Of a stretch of DNA of 12,293 nucleotides, positions 1-7,570 are shown piece after piece (within the stretch, counting starts at the first letter, position 1; each line of letters begins with the position of its first letter). Source of the stretch: JAKEGK01 sp036507695 (GTDB taxonomy: Bacteria; Pseudomonadota; Gammaproteobacteria; SZUA-152); assembly GCA_036507695.1 (NCBI GenBank), contig DATCIR010000209.1, forward strand, positions 1 to 12,293, in the 5' to 3' direction. The notes beneath the pieces were generated by a model. It ran no database searches and was not told where the DNA came from. It saw only the letters and a list, made by a program, of their open reading frames with translations. The translations under genes were made by a program, and so were the position numbers.

Positions 1-25
1 GCCCCGGCATACACAATGCCGGGGC
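1..25 (-). terminator. Inverted repeat downstream of sat, probable terminator stem
   Basis: Positions 1-10 (GCCCCGGCAT) and 16-25 (ATGCCGGGGC) are perfect reverse complements with a 5-base loop (ACACA). The stem is GC-rich and starts 46 bases past the sat stop codon, where a terminator is expected. For the minus strand the T-run that should follow would lie beyond the window edge, so intrinsic termination cannot be confirmed. Read on the plus strand, the stem is followed only by a short T stretch. It could also be a dispersed palindromic repeat. Confidence 0.55.
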
Positions 26-70
26 ATGCTTTAAAAAACGCCGGAATGACTTAATCAGAGGTTCCCCAGG

Positions 71-1288
71 TCACTTCGCAGAGTGTCCGGACAACTTTAC
101 TTCTACTTTTTCGTGTTCGGCCAAGCTTGCGTAGTATTCGCGTAAAATTTGAAGTACTTCAGGCCGGCTAAAGTTCTCCGGGACTTCGGTACCTTCGGAT
201 AGCGCTTTACGTAATTTGGTGCCCGATAACAGCAACCGGTCTTCGGCTTTGTGCGGGCAGGTTTTCATGGAAGCCATGCCGCCACACTTGTTACACCAGA
301 AGGTCCAATCGATTTTCAGCGGCTGGGTTTCCAGTGCGTTTTTTGGAATTTGATCAAAAATGTAATGCGCATCGAATGGACCGTAATAATCGCCCACACC
401 CGCATGGTCGCGGCCAACGATCAAATGAGAGCAGCCATAGTTCTGACGGAACAGGGCATGCAACAAGGCCTCGCGTGGTCCGGCGTAGCGCATGTCCAGC
501 GGATAGCCGGCTTGAATGACCGTGTTATTGACAAAATAGTGTTCGATCAGGGTACCAATGGCCCGGCTGCGCACATCGGCGGGGATATCACCGGCTTTCA
601 ATTTGCCCAATAAGGAATGAATCAATACGCCGTCCAGGCTTTCAATCGCAATCTTGGCGAGATACTCGTGCGAGCGGTGCATGGGATTGCGGGTCTGGAA
701 TGCGGCGATGGTTTTCCAACCGCGTTTTTTAAATTCGGCGCGGGTTTGCGCCGGGGTCAGGAATTGATTGCCGTATTCTTCGGGAAAACCGCCTAATGAC
801 AGCACTTTTATCGGGCCGGCGAGGTTGACGTCACCTTGCTCCATCACCAACTTCACACCCGGGTGTTCCATATCGGTGGTTTTGTAAACCTGCATGCACT
901 CATGGGCTTTGTCGATCTGGTATTTTTCCGTGATCGCCATGGTGGCAAGAATTTCTTCGCGCTCGGGATCATACAACGCAACGGTTTCACCTTCGTTAAC
1001 ACCGGCGGCGGTGCTGATATCGGTGGAGAGCGTGATGGGTATGGGCCAGAACAAACCGCTGGCCATTTTCATTCCGTCGCAGACTCCTTCCCAATCCGCC
1101 CGGGTCATGAAACCATCGAGCGGCGTAAAGCCGCCAATGCCCAGCATGATGATGTCACCGGCTTCGCGGGAAGTGACATTAATCTTGGTTAATGACTCGG
1201 CTTTTTTCTTTTCAGCCGCTAACGCCTTTCCCTCGAGCAACAAGGGTTTAAGGTCAGAACCACCGTGTGGATGTACCAACTCAGACAT
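71..1288 (-). CDS. sat: Sulfate adenylyltransferase (ATP sulfurylase), single-chain type
   Basis: This 405-residue cytoplasmic enzyme interconverts ATP plus sulfate with adenosine 5'-phosphosulfate (APS) plus pyrophosphate. Visible motifs are the nucleotide-binding QTRNPMHRSH (residues 198-207), GRDH (292-295) and SGTKLRK (355-361). C332, C335, C344 and H346 form a zinc-type site (CxxC, then CPH). There is no fused APS kinase domain. Full-length relatives of this kind occur in sulfate reducers and in sulfur oxidisers, where Sat runs in reverse to make ATP from APS. Many other gammaproteobacteria use the unrelated CysD/CysN pair for assimilation. Direction of use here is inferred, because no aprAB or dsr genes are visible. 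The ATG at 1288 is preceded by GAGGG with about 6 bases spacing. It lies 229 bases after lipA and is probably a separate unit. Confidence 0.95.
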   Translation of the reverse strand: MSELVHPHGGSDLKPLLLEGKALAAEKKKAESLTKINVTSREAGDIIMLGIGGFTPLDGFMTRADWEGVCDGMKMASGLFWPIPITLSTDISTAAGVNEGETVALYDPEREEILATMAITEKYQIDKAHECMQVYKTTDMEHPGVKLVMEQGDVNLAGPIKVLSLGGFPEEYGNQFLTPAQTRAEFKKRGWKTIAAFQTRNPMHRSHEYLAKIAIESLDGVLIHSLLGKLKAGDIPADVRSRAIGTLIEHYFVNNTVIQAGYPLDMRYAGPREALLHALFRQNYGCSHLIVGRDHAGVGDYYGPFDAHYIFDQIPKNALETQPLKIDWTFWCNKCGGMASMKTCPHKAEDRLLLSGTKLRKALSEGTEVPENFSRPEVLQILREYYASLAEHEKVEVKLSGHSAK

Positions 1289-1410
1289 CGTTGTCCCTCA
1301 TGAAATAGTATTGTAAGGCGTGAGTTCCGTAAATTTTTTGACTGCTTCCATTGCAGAACGCTAACCTTATCGGGTTTTGTAGAAAAAGCAAACTCTTATC
1401 TGTTTTCAAG

Positions 1411-1440
1411 GGTATAAAAATACTTTATTGAATGAGTAAA
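1411..1440 (-). promoter_or_regulatory. Weak candidate sigma-70 promoter for sat
   Basis: Minus-strand TTTACT (1440-1435) and TATACC (1416-1411) are separated by 18 bases in an AT-rich part of the lipA-sat gap. Each box matches the consensus at 4 of 6 positions. This would give a leader of roughly 115 bases before the sat ATG. A better -35-like hexamer, TTGACT, lies at 1454-1449 but has no convincing -10 at the right distance. The rest of the gap (1289-1517) shows no other feature I can support. Confidence 0.25.
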
Positions 1441-1517
1441 GTGGACCAAGTCAATAAGCTATTTTAGGTTAATTAGCATGCGTAACAATGAGCGAATCCG
1501 CCGGCTTTACAACGCGG

Positions 1518-2489
1518 TTAGCGCACATTTTTACCCGCTGCCTGTAAGTCGGCGTGATAGGACGAGCGCACCATGGGGCCGCTGGCGACGCTGGAAAATC
1601 CCAGTTCTGTAGCGATTCGCCCCAATTCCTCGAATTCTTCGGGTGGCACAAAACGCTGCACAGGCAGGTGGTGCAGGCTGGGCTGCAGGTACTGGCCCAG
1701 CGTTAACATTTCTCCCTGGTGCGCGCGCAGGTCTTTCATGACTTCGATAATTTCTGCAGTGGTTTCACCCAGGCCCAGCATCAATCCTGATTTGGTAGGT
1801 ATCGCCGGGTACAGCTCTTTGAAGCGTTTTAATAGCTGTAGCGACCAATGATAGTCCGAACCCGGGCGGCATTGCTTGTATAAGCGGGGCACCGTTTCCA
1901 GATTGTGGTTGAAAACATCCGGCGGCGATTGCGCCATGATTTTCAAGGCGATATCCATGCGGCCGCGAAAATCAGGGACCAGGATTTCGATTTTGGTGTC
2001 GGGGGTCAGCGCACGGATGGCATGGATACAATCGGCAAAATGCCGCGCGCCGCCATCGCGCAGGTCATCACGGTCCACCGACGTGATGACGACATAATTC
2101 AGCTCCAATACCTGGATGGCTTGCGCCAGGTGGTTTGGTTCATTTTCATCCAGCGGCTTGGGCCGCCCATGGGCGACCGCGCAGAACGGGCAACGGCGGG
2201 TGCAGATATCCCCCATGATCATGAAGGTCGCGGTACCGTGACTAAAACATTCGCCGAGGTTCGGGCAGGATGCTTCTTCGCAAACCGTGTGCAGGTTATT
2301 CTGCCGCAGCAGGTTTTTGATCCGTGCGACATTGGGGCCGGTGGGCGCCTTGGCCCGAATCCACTGTGGCTTGCGCAAAGCGTTCAGCGTTGGTTCCACT
2401 TTTATAGGGATACGCGCGACTTTGTCGGCGCCGCGCAACGGCACGCCTTGTTTAACTTTTTTAGGTGGTGTTTTGGATGACGAGGTCAC
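1518..2489 (-). CDS. lipA: Lipoyl synthase, radical SAM enzyme
   Basis: LipA inserts two sulfur atoms into octanoyl groups already attached to lipoyl domains, completing lipoate assembly in the cytoplasm. The 323-residue product aligns end to end with E. coli LipA (321 residues). Both iron-sulfur clusters are visible: auxiliary cluster cysteines C70, C75 and C81 (CEEASCPNLGEC), and radical-SAM cysteines C96, C100 and C103 (CTRRCPFC). The C-terminal RSSYHAD (308-314) supplies the serine ligand of the auxiliary cluster. The start is a GTG at 2489; no ATG is available, an in-frame TAA lies four codons upstream, and no clear ribosome-binding site precedes it, so the start is uncertain by a few residues. 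It follows lipB after an 85-base gap, consistent with joint function. Confidence 0.96.
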   Translation of the reverse strand: MTSSSKTPPKKVKQGVPLRGADKVARIPIKVEPTLNALRKPQWIRAKAPTGPNVARIKNLLRQNNLHTVCEEASCPNLGECFSHGTATFMIMGDICTRRCPFCAVAHGRPKPLDENEPNHLAQAIQVLELNYVVITSVDRDDLRDGGARHFADCIHAIRALTPDTKIEILVPDFRGRMDIALKIMAQSPPDVFNHNLETVPRLYKQCRPGSDYHWSLQLLKRFKELYPAIPTKSGLMLGLGETTAEIIEVMKDLRAHQGEMLTLGQYLQPSLHHLPVQRFVPPEEFEELGRIATELGFSSVASGPMVRSSYHADLQAAGKNVR

Positions 2490-2574
2490 AGCAATAGCCG
2501 GTTAAATGTTATTGAATCCGCAGGTGGTGAATACAGGCTAGTATAGCGTGGATACCCTATGAGCCATAGCCAAA

Positions 2575-3219
2575 CTAAAGGATATGTTTTTCGGGAGCAG
2601 CCGCAATTGCAAAAAGTTGCTGCGTTAAATGCGATATCAGCTGCGTTTTCACAACCCGCATGCCGGCTCCGGCGGAGTGTGCTTTTAATTGGGTGGATTG
2701 AAGACCTTCGAATCCACAGGGATTGATAGAGGAAAACGGCGTTAAATCCATATCCACGTTAAAACTGAGACCATGATAGGTACAGCCCCGGCGCACCCGT
2801 AAGCCCAATGCGGCGATTTTCGCGCCATCCACGTAAACACCCGGTGCATGATCTTTGCGTGCCGCCGGAATGTCATAGCCGGCCAGCAATTCAATGACGG
2901 CCTGCTCAAGACAATTCACCAGTTTTTTTATTCCCCAATGACGCCGCTGCAGATCCATCAGGATATACGCCACAATTTGCCCTGGGCCATGATAAGTCAC
3001 CTGACCGCCCCGGTCACAGTGAATCACGGGAACCGCGTGGGCATCGATAATATGTTCAAGCTTTCCATTAAGTCCCAGCGTGAAAACCGGCGGATGCTCC
3101 ACGATCCAGATTTCATCCGCGGTCGCGTGGTTGCGTTGCTGGGTAAAGGCGCGCATGTCGTCCCAAACCGTTTGGTAGCCGGTTAAACCCAGATCGCGGA
3201 CTATGGTATTTTGTAACAT
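2575..3219 (-). CDS. lipB: Octanoyl-[acyl-carrier-protein]:protein N-octanoyltransferase
   Basis: LipB moves an octanoyl group from acyl carrier protein to a lysine of lipoyl domains, the step before LipA. The 214-residue length is typical. The family signature RGGQVTYHGPGQ is at residues 70-81. The catalytic pair is present: K134 (DGAKIAALG) and C168 (INPCGF). RRGCTYHG (143-150) is another conserved block. The ATG at 3219 fits the family N-terminus (compare E. coli LipB), and an in-frame TGA lies just upstream. The Shine-Dalgarno sequence is weak, so translation may depend partly on coupling to ybeD 53 bases upstream. Stop codon is TAG. Confidence 0.96.
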   Translation of the reverse strand: MLQNTIVRDLGLTGYQTVWDDMRAFTQQRNHATADEIWIVEHPPVFTLGLNGKLEHIIDAHAVPVIHCDRGGQVTYHGPGQIVAYILMDLQRRHWGIKKLVNCLEQAVIELLAGYDIPAARKDHAPGVYVDGAKIAALGLRVRRGCTYHGLSFNVDMDLTPFSSINPCGFEGLQSTQLKAHSAGAGMRVVKTQLISHLTQQLFAIAAAPEKHIL

Positions 3220-3272
3220 GGGAATTCGTCAAACATGAGAAATGAGCGGCGCGGCAAAAGCGAAAAGGTGAA

Positions 3273-3557
3273 TCATAGCGCCATAACAATGTGTTTGTGG
3301 CCGGTTAGCGCCTGGTAGATGGCGTCCAGCTGCGTACGGCTTTGCGCATTGACTGTGACCGTGACCGAGATGTATTTGCCGTTGGCGCTGGCGCGTTTAC
3401 GGAAAGCATCCCGCGGTGTATCCGGCGCGTGCTGGCGAATAATGCCCAGCATGATTTCTGCCGGGTTATGCGCCGCCAGCCCCAGGGCTTTGATGGGAAA
3501 AGCGCACGGAAATTGTAGTAAGGTATTCGTGCCGCTATTCACAGTGTGTTTCATCAT
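3273..3557 (-). CDS. ybeD: YbeD/DUF493 family small protein
   Basis: This is a small cytoplasmic protein of the DUF493 family, compact and ferredoxin-like in fold, with no firmly assigned role; E. coli ybeD also sits directly before lipB. Conserved features are LLQFPCAFPIKALG near the N-terminus, GKYISVTVTVNA in the middle and the LDAIYQALTGH segment near the end. The open frame reaches a GTG at 3587, which would add ten residues. Two consecutive ATGs at 3557 and 3554 give 93-95 residues, closer to the family length (E. coli 87), and are preferred. No clear ribosome-binding site precedes any of the three, so the start is uncertain. The gene follows dat closely, supporting one transcript. Confidence 0.85.
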   Translation of the reverse strand: MMKHTVNSGTNTLLQFPCAFPIKALGLAAHNPAEIMLGIIRQHAPDTPRDAFRKRASANGKYISVTVTVNAQSRTQLDAIYQALTGHKHIVMAL

Positions 3558-3602
3558 GTGCCGGGAACAGAATTGTTGATTGACCACCGCGATGCCACGG
3601 CG

Positions 3603-4451
3603 CTAGCGGCTGAAGGATTTTTTGAAGGACTGATAGAGGTCCACCAGGGTATGCCACATGGGGCCGGGTTTGGCGCCGCCCACCGGTTGATTGTCAAGAT
3701 ATGTTACGGGCAGGATTTCCTTGGTGGAACTGGTCAGCCAGATTTCATCCGCCTTGCGCAGGCGTAACTCGGAAATCGCCGCTTCTTCACACGCGATATG
3801 ATTTTGCGCCGCCAATTCCAGAATCAGGTCGCGGGTTATGCCGGGTAACAGGAACGGGCCTTTGGGGGGTGTCACCAAAACCTGGTTTTCCACAATGAAT
3901 AAATTGCTGGCGGCGCCTTCGGTTGCCTCGCCATTGCGCAGTAATATGGTTTCACTGGCGCCCGCATCGATTGCCTGTTGGCGCAACAGGACGTTGGGCA
4001 ACAGACTGATGGCCTTGATGTGACAATTGACCCAGCGGTAGTCATCACCGGTGATGGCGCGTATGCCGTTTTGCGCAAGGGCTTTGTCAGGCGGCGGCAA
4101 TGGATTGGCCATGGCGAATACCGTGGGTTGAATATCTTTGGGCAGTGCATGATCGCGTTTGGCCACGCCCCGTGTGATCTGCAAATAAACGGACAGATCG
4201 CCGCCGTGGTTTTTGTCAATTAACTCGTTAAGTATCCGTTGCCATTCCTGGGTTGGGTAGGGATTAATGATGCGAATCGCATCGAGACTGTTCTGTAAAC
4301 GCTGCAGGTGTTCCGGCAAGCGGAACAAACAGCCGTTATAGACCGGTATAACCTCATAAACGCCATCGCCGAAGATAAAGCCGCGATCCAGCACTGAAAT
4401 GCAGGCGTCGCTGTCGGGAATGAATTTCCCGTTTAAATAGATGATGCTCAT
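3603..4451 (-). CDS. dat: D-amino-acid aminotransferase (PLP fold type IV)
   Basis: This 282-residue cytoplasmic PLP enzyme is best read as D-alanine:2-oxoglutarate aminotransferase, which makes D-glutamate and pyruvate. It matches Bacillus D-amino-acid aminotransferase along its length. DRGFIFGDGVYE is at 22-33, the catalytic lysine K146 in HIKAISLL, and E178 in ATEGAASN contacts the cofactor. R99 and H101 (TRGVAKRDHALP) correspond to the Arg-x-His pair that binds the substrate carboxylate in the D-specific enzymes. That argues against branched-chain aminotransferase or aminodeoxychorismate lyase, the other members of the fold. The ATG at 4451 has only a weak upstream ribosome-binding signal. 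The gene lies directly after dacA, whose enzyme releases D-alanine from the wall. Confidence 0.88.
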   Translation of the reverse strand: MSIIYLNGKFIPDSDACISVLDRGFIFGDGVYEVIPVYNGCLFRLPEHLQRLQNSLDAIRIINPYPTQEWQRILNELIDKNHGGDLSVYLQITRGVAKRDHALPKDIQPTVFAMANPLPPPDKALAQNGIRAITGDDYRWVNCHIKAISLLPNVLLRQQAIDAGASETILLRNGEATEGAASNLFIVENQVLVTPPKGPFLLPGITRDLILELAAQNHIACEEAAISELRLRKADEIWLTSSTKEILPVTYLDNQPVGGAKPGPMWHTLVDLYQSFKKSFSR

Positions 4452-4488
4452 AAAAATAAATGCCGTGTTGGGCGTGACTTAAGGAGTG

Positions 4489-5661
4489 TTAGTAATTGCT
4501 CCACCAGAGTTTTACGGTATCTATCAGGTTATGCCAAAAGCTGCCCTCAACGGCGGAGCCTAAGGAAATCAAATCCCGGGTGGCAACCAGCTGGCTGCCC
4601 AGCATGATGTTAACATTGCCCAGGATATCGCCGCTGCTTACCGGCGCGATGATGGTGGCGTTGATAGACATGCTGGCGTCCAGTTTATCATATTGCCCGC
4701 GTGGAATAGTAATATATAAGTCTTCCGCGATGCCGAGAGGCACTGTATCGGGTTGGCCTTTCCAGACTTTTATATCGGTGAGTTGATCGTTCGCCGAATA
4801 CAGTTTATGGGTTTCGAAAAAACGAAAACCATACGCTAACAGTTTCTGGGTTTCCGCTAAGCGCGCGCCGTCGCTATTGGTGCCCAAAACGGTTGACACC
4901 AAACGCATGTTGCCGCGCTTTGCCGATGCAACCAGGCAAAATCCCGCCGATTCGGTATGGCCGGTTTTGATGCCGTCAACGCTGTCGTCTTTCCACAATA
5001 ATTGGTTACGGTTGAATTGTTTGATTTTATTGTAAGTGAATTCCTTGCGGGAATAATATTGGTAGTGCTCCGGGAAATCGCGGATCAGGGCCATACCCAT
5101 CATCGCCATATCCCGGGGAGTGGAATAGTGGTCGTCATGCGGTAATCCGGTGGCGTTGACAAAATGGGTGTCCGCCAGGCCAATCTCCTGGGCGGTTTCG
5201 TTCATGCTTTTCACAAAGCTTTCTTCATCTCCGGCGACATGTTCCACCAGTGCGATTGTGGCGTCATTGCCGGACTGCACGACCATGCCGATGAGCAGGG
5301 TTTCCAGCGGGATTTTTTTGCCCACTTCGATGAACATGCGGGAGCCCGGCATACCCCAGGCTTTTTTGCTGACGGTGACTTCATCAGTGATGTTGATTTT
5401 ACCGGTGCTTAAGGCTTTTGCCACCATGTAAGAGGTCATCATTTTGGTGAGACTGGCGGGCTCCATGCGTTCGTTGGCGTTGTTTTTGGCGATCACCTGG
5501 CCGCTGCTGGTGTCCAGCAGAATGTAACCGACCGCGTTGATCGCGGGTGGATCCGGTATGTGCTGCAATGAAGCGTGGCTACCGCCGGCAAAGGCACTCA
5601 GCGTCAAACAGAAGAAACTAATGCAATAAATTTTCCGTATATATTTGGGTGTGCTCATCAT
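4489..5661 (-). CDS. dacA: D-alanyl-D-alanine carboxypeptidase, PBP5/6 type
   Basis: This periplasmic low-molecular-mass penicillin-binding protein removes the terminal D-alanine from peptidoglycan pentapeptides. Counting from the longer TTG frame at 5679, the three active-site motifs are S76-L-T-K79, S136-G-N138 and K238-T-G240. A signal peptide (charged start, hydrophobic core ISFFCLTLSAFA, likely cleavage after SHA) precedes the peptidase domain. A PBP5-type C-terminal beta domain follows. The end (FWHNLIDTVKLWW) looks like the amphipathic membrane-anchoring helix of this family. I prefer the ATG at 5661, or the next one at 5658, over the TTG at 5679, because both give a normal signal peptide and a GGA element lies just upstream. 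The gene sits 28 bases after rlpA. Confidence 0.94.
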   Translation of the reverse strand: MMSTPKYIRKIYCISFFCLTLSAFAGGSHASLQHIPDPPAINAVGYILLDTSSGQVIAKNNANERMEPASLTKMMTSYMVAKALSTGKINITDEVTVSKKAWGMPGSRMFIEVGKKIPLETLLIGMVVQSGNDATIALVEHVAGDEESFVKSMNETAQEIGLADTHFVNATGLPHDDHYSTPRDMAMMGMALIRDFPEHYQYYSRKEFTYNKIKQFNRNQLLWKDDSVDGIKTGHTESAGFCLVASAKRGNMRLVSTVLGTNSDGARLAETQKLLAYGFRFFETHKLYSANDQLTDIKVWKGQPDTVPLGIAEDLYITIPRGQYDKLDASMSINATIIAPVSSGDILGNVNIMLGSQLVATRDLISLGSAVEGSFWHNLIDTVKLWWSNY

Positions 5662-5689
5662 TAATCCAGAAACTAACAACTAATAAATT

Positions 5690-6505
5690 TTACTCGGTGA
5701 TTATATACGACGGCGTGTAACCCAACTCGGATAATTGGGTTTCCATGGTTTGCAATTGTCGCTTGTCCGCAAAAGGACCTACGCGAACCCGAAACAAACT
5801 GTTTTCCTCTTTATGGTTGCGGCTAATCGCTACCGGTGTTATGGCTTGTGATGTCAGCCGCGTCAACAGATCTTCCGCATGGGCGCGCTGGGAAAAAGCG
5901 CCGAGCTGTACGTAATATAGAGTGGAAGGGGTATTCTTTTCATACTGGAGCCGGCTTGAAGCGCCAGCAGGCAGTGCTGTTTCAATTTCGACATCAGCGG
6001 TACCATTACCCGTGATGCCAAGTTTTTGAGCGGCGGTGTAGGATAAATCGATTATTCGTCCGTCTACAAACGGGCCGCGGTCGTTAACTCTGACAATCAC
6101 CTGCTTGTCATTGTGCAGGTTTTTGACTTTTACATAGGCGGGTAACGGCAGGGTTTTATGCGCGGCGGTCATGGCGTACATATCGTAGACTTCCCCGCTG
6201 GATGTTTTACGGCCGTGAAATTTGCTGCCATACCAGGACGCGATACCCCGCTGGCGAAAATATTTTGTGTCAAAATCAACAAAGTAACGTTTTCCAAGTA
6301 CTTCGTAGCTTTCAGGGTTACCGGTTTCACTCAGCGGTTCGGCGCGTGGTACGGCGTCAGGAATTTCGTCCCAGTTCAGAGCGAGTGGCGGAGCACTATC
6401 CTGGATTTTTGTGAATGTGCCGCATCCAGTCAAGAGCGATAAAACTATCAGCCCTCCCAGAACCTGTTTGGACAGAAACGGGCCTGTTGTGCGGTGTTGA
6501 TCCAT
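5690..6505 (-). CDS. rlpA: Septal ring lytic transglycosylase RlpA, lipoprotein
   Basis: RlpA is an outer-membrane lipoprotein that cleaves glycan strands lacking stem peptides and localises to division sites. A signal peptide ends in the lipobox LLTGC (C29 in the TTG-start numbering used here). A double-psi beta-barrel domain spans about 87-165 and a SPOR domain about 196-270, which binds peptide-free glycan. E105, H116 and D142 stand at the same mutual spacing as the residues I recall as functionally important in Pseudomonas aeruginosa RlpA, so transglycosylase activity is expected. In E. coli RlpA such activity has not been shown. The ATG at 6505 directly follows an in-frame TTG at 6508, and I chose the ATG. 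The gene sits between mltB and dacA in the same run. Confidence 0.93.
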   Translation of the reverse strand: MDQHRTTGPFLSKQVLGGLIVLSLLTGCGTFTKIQDSAPPLALNWDEIPDAVPRAEPLSETGNPESYEVLGKRYFVDFDTKYFRQRGIASWYGSKFHGRKTSSGEVYDMYAMTAAHKTLPLPAYVKVKNLHNDKQVIVRVNDRGPFVDGRIIDLSYTAAQKLGITGNGTADVEIETALPAGASSRLQYEKNTPSTLYYVQLGAFSQRAHAEDLLTRLTSQAITPVAISRNHKEENSLFRVRVGPFADKRQLQTMETQLSELGYTPSYIITE

Positions 6506-6544
6506 CAATGTTCTGGCCGCCTGTAAATGGTTTGCCGCTGGGAA

Positions 6545-7564
6545 CTAACTATTGCCGGATGGTTTTCTGGGGCCGACGAATCTGAAGCGCTTGATTTCCT
6601 GGCCTAACTGATAGGCGGCCATGGCATAGAGCTCGCTATGATTATAGCGGGTAATAACATAAAAATTATGAAATGCCACCCAATATTCGTGCCCTTTTTC
6701 CAGTTCCAGTTGAATCAGTGAAGTCAGTAACGACGGAGTCTTTTTTTCCTCAATGGAAACGCCGTTCTTCAGCAGTTCCCCAAGCTCCAGGTAAGGTTTT
6801 ATGCCTTTTTCCAGCACCGGCTTGAAATCCTCGCCATTAATTTTGGCGGGCGCCACGATGGGCTCATCTTTATACCAATTGTGCTGGGCAAAATAGTTGG
6901 CAACACTGCCAATCGTATCCACGACGCTGTTTAAAAGATCGCGTTTGCCGTCGCCATCGAAATCCACCGCATAGCGCCGGTAACTGCTCGAGATAAACTG
7001 CGGCTTACCCATTGCGCCGGCATATGAACCCTTGAAACTCAGCGGGTTGGCTTTTTCCTCGCGCGCCAACAACAGGAACTCAACCAGTTCTTTTTCAAAA
7101 AACTGGCTGCGTGGCGGATAGTCAAAAGCCAGCGTGGTCAGTGCGCCAATCACCGGATATTTGCCTTTGTGTTTGCCATACTTCGTTTCGACGCCGATGA
7201 TGGCGACAATAATTTCCGGCGCTACACCATAGGTTTCGTAGGCGCGTTGCAAGTGCCCGGCGTTTTGCCGCCAGAATTTCACGCCTTCCCGGATACGGTC
7301 CTCGGTGAGAAAAATCGGGCGGTATTCATGCCAGGGTTTGGCTTCGGCGGGACGGGTTATTGCTTCAATGACGCTGGGATCGGTTTTGACTTTTTTGAAT
7401 GTCTTGACGAGGTAATCACGTTCGAACTGATGCTCATTGACCATGCGTTCAATAAAAGTATTGACATCTGCGCGCTGCGTTACGTCGGCGTTGGCCAGCG
7501 GGATTGTCAGTAATAAACTGAATAATATCCATGCGGTGAATCGCTTTGCTGGTTGCATCATCAT
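6545..7564 (-). CDS. mltB: Lytic murein transglycosylase B family (GH103)
   Basis: This periplasmic enzyme cuts between N-acetylmuramate and N-acetylglucosamine, leaving 1,6-anhydro ends. The 339-residue product carries the MltB catalytic glutamate E126 in IIGVETKYG. It also has GAMGKPQFISSSYRRYA (183-199) and an EF-hand-like calcium loop (D201, D203, D205, D209 in DFDGDGKRD) as in E. coli Slt35. The N-terminus is a signal peptide (hydrophobic about 10-24, likely cleavage after ANA) with no lipobox cysteine, unlike the E. coli lipoprotein, so it is probably soluble in the periplasm. Three ATG codons in a row (7564, 7561, 7558) allow a two-residue ambiguity; AGGT lies 8 bases before the first. 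The gene starts 6 bases after the rodA stop, suggesting translational coupling. Confidence 0.94.
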   Translation of the reverse strand: MMMQPAKRFTAWILFSLLLTIPLANADVTQRADVNTFIERMVNEHQFERDYLVKTFKKVKTDPSVIEAITRPAEAKPWHEYRPIFLTEDRIREGVKFWRQNAGHLQRAYETYGVAPEIIVAIIGVETKYGKHKGKYPVIGALTTLAFDYPPRSQFFEKELVEFLLLAREEKANPLSFKGSYAGAMGKPQFISSSYRRYAVDFDGDGKRDLLNSVVDTIGSVANYFAQHNWYKDEPIVAPAKINGEDFKPVLEKGIKPYLELGELLKNGVSIEEKKTPSLLTSLIQLELEKGHEYWVAFHNFYVITRYNHSELYAMAAYQLGQEIKRFRFVGPRKPSGNS

Positions 7565-7570
7565 TGTGAT

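Noticed and set aside
1490..1517. Possible terminator after lipA around the CCGCCGGC element
   Set aside because: The pairing is short and no T-run follows on the minus strand.
1905..2480. Plus-strand open frame of 191 codons opposite lipA
   Set aside because: It lies wholly within lipA, which is conserved end to end including both cysteine clusters; no domain or ribosome-binding site was seen.
2540..2545. TATACT as a -10 box for a lipA promoter
   Set aside because: The hexamer is good, but no -35-like sequence lies 16-18 bases upstream and there is no extended -10 TG, so a promoter is not supported.
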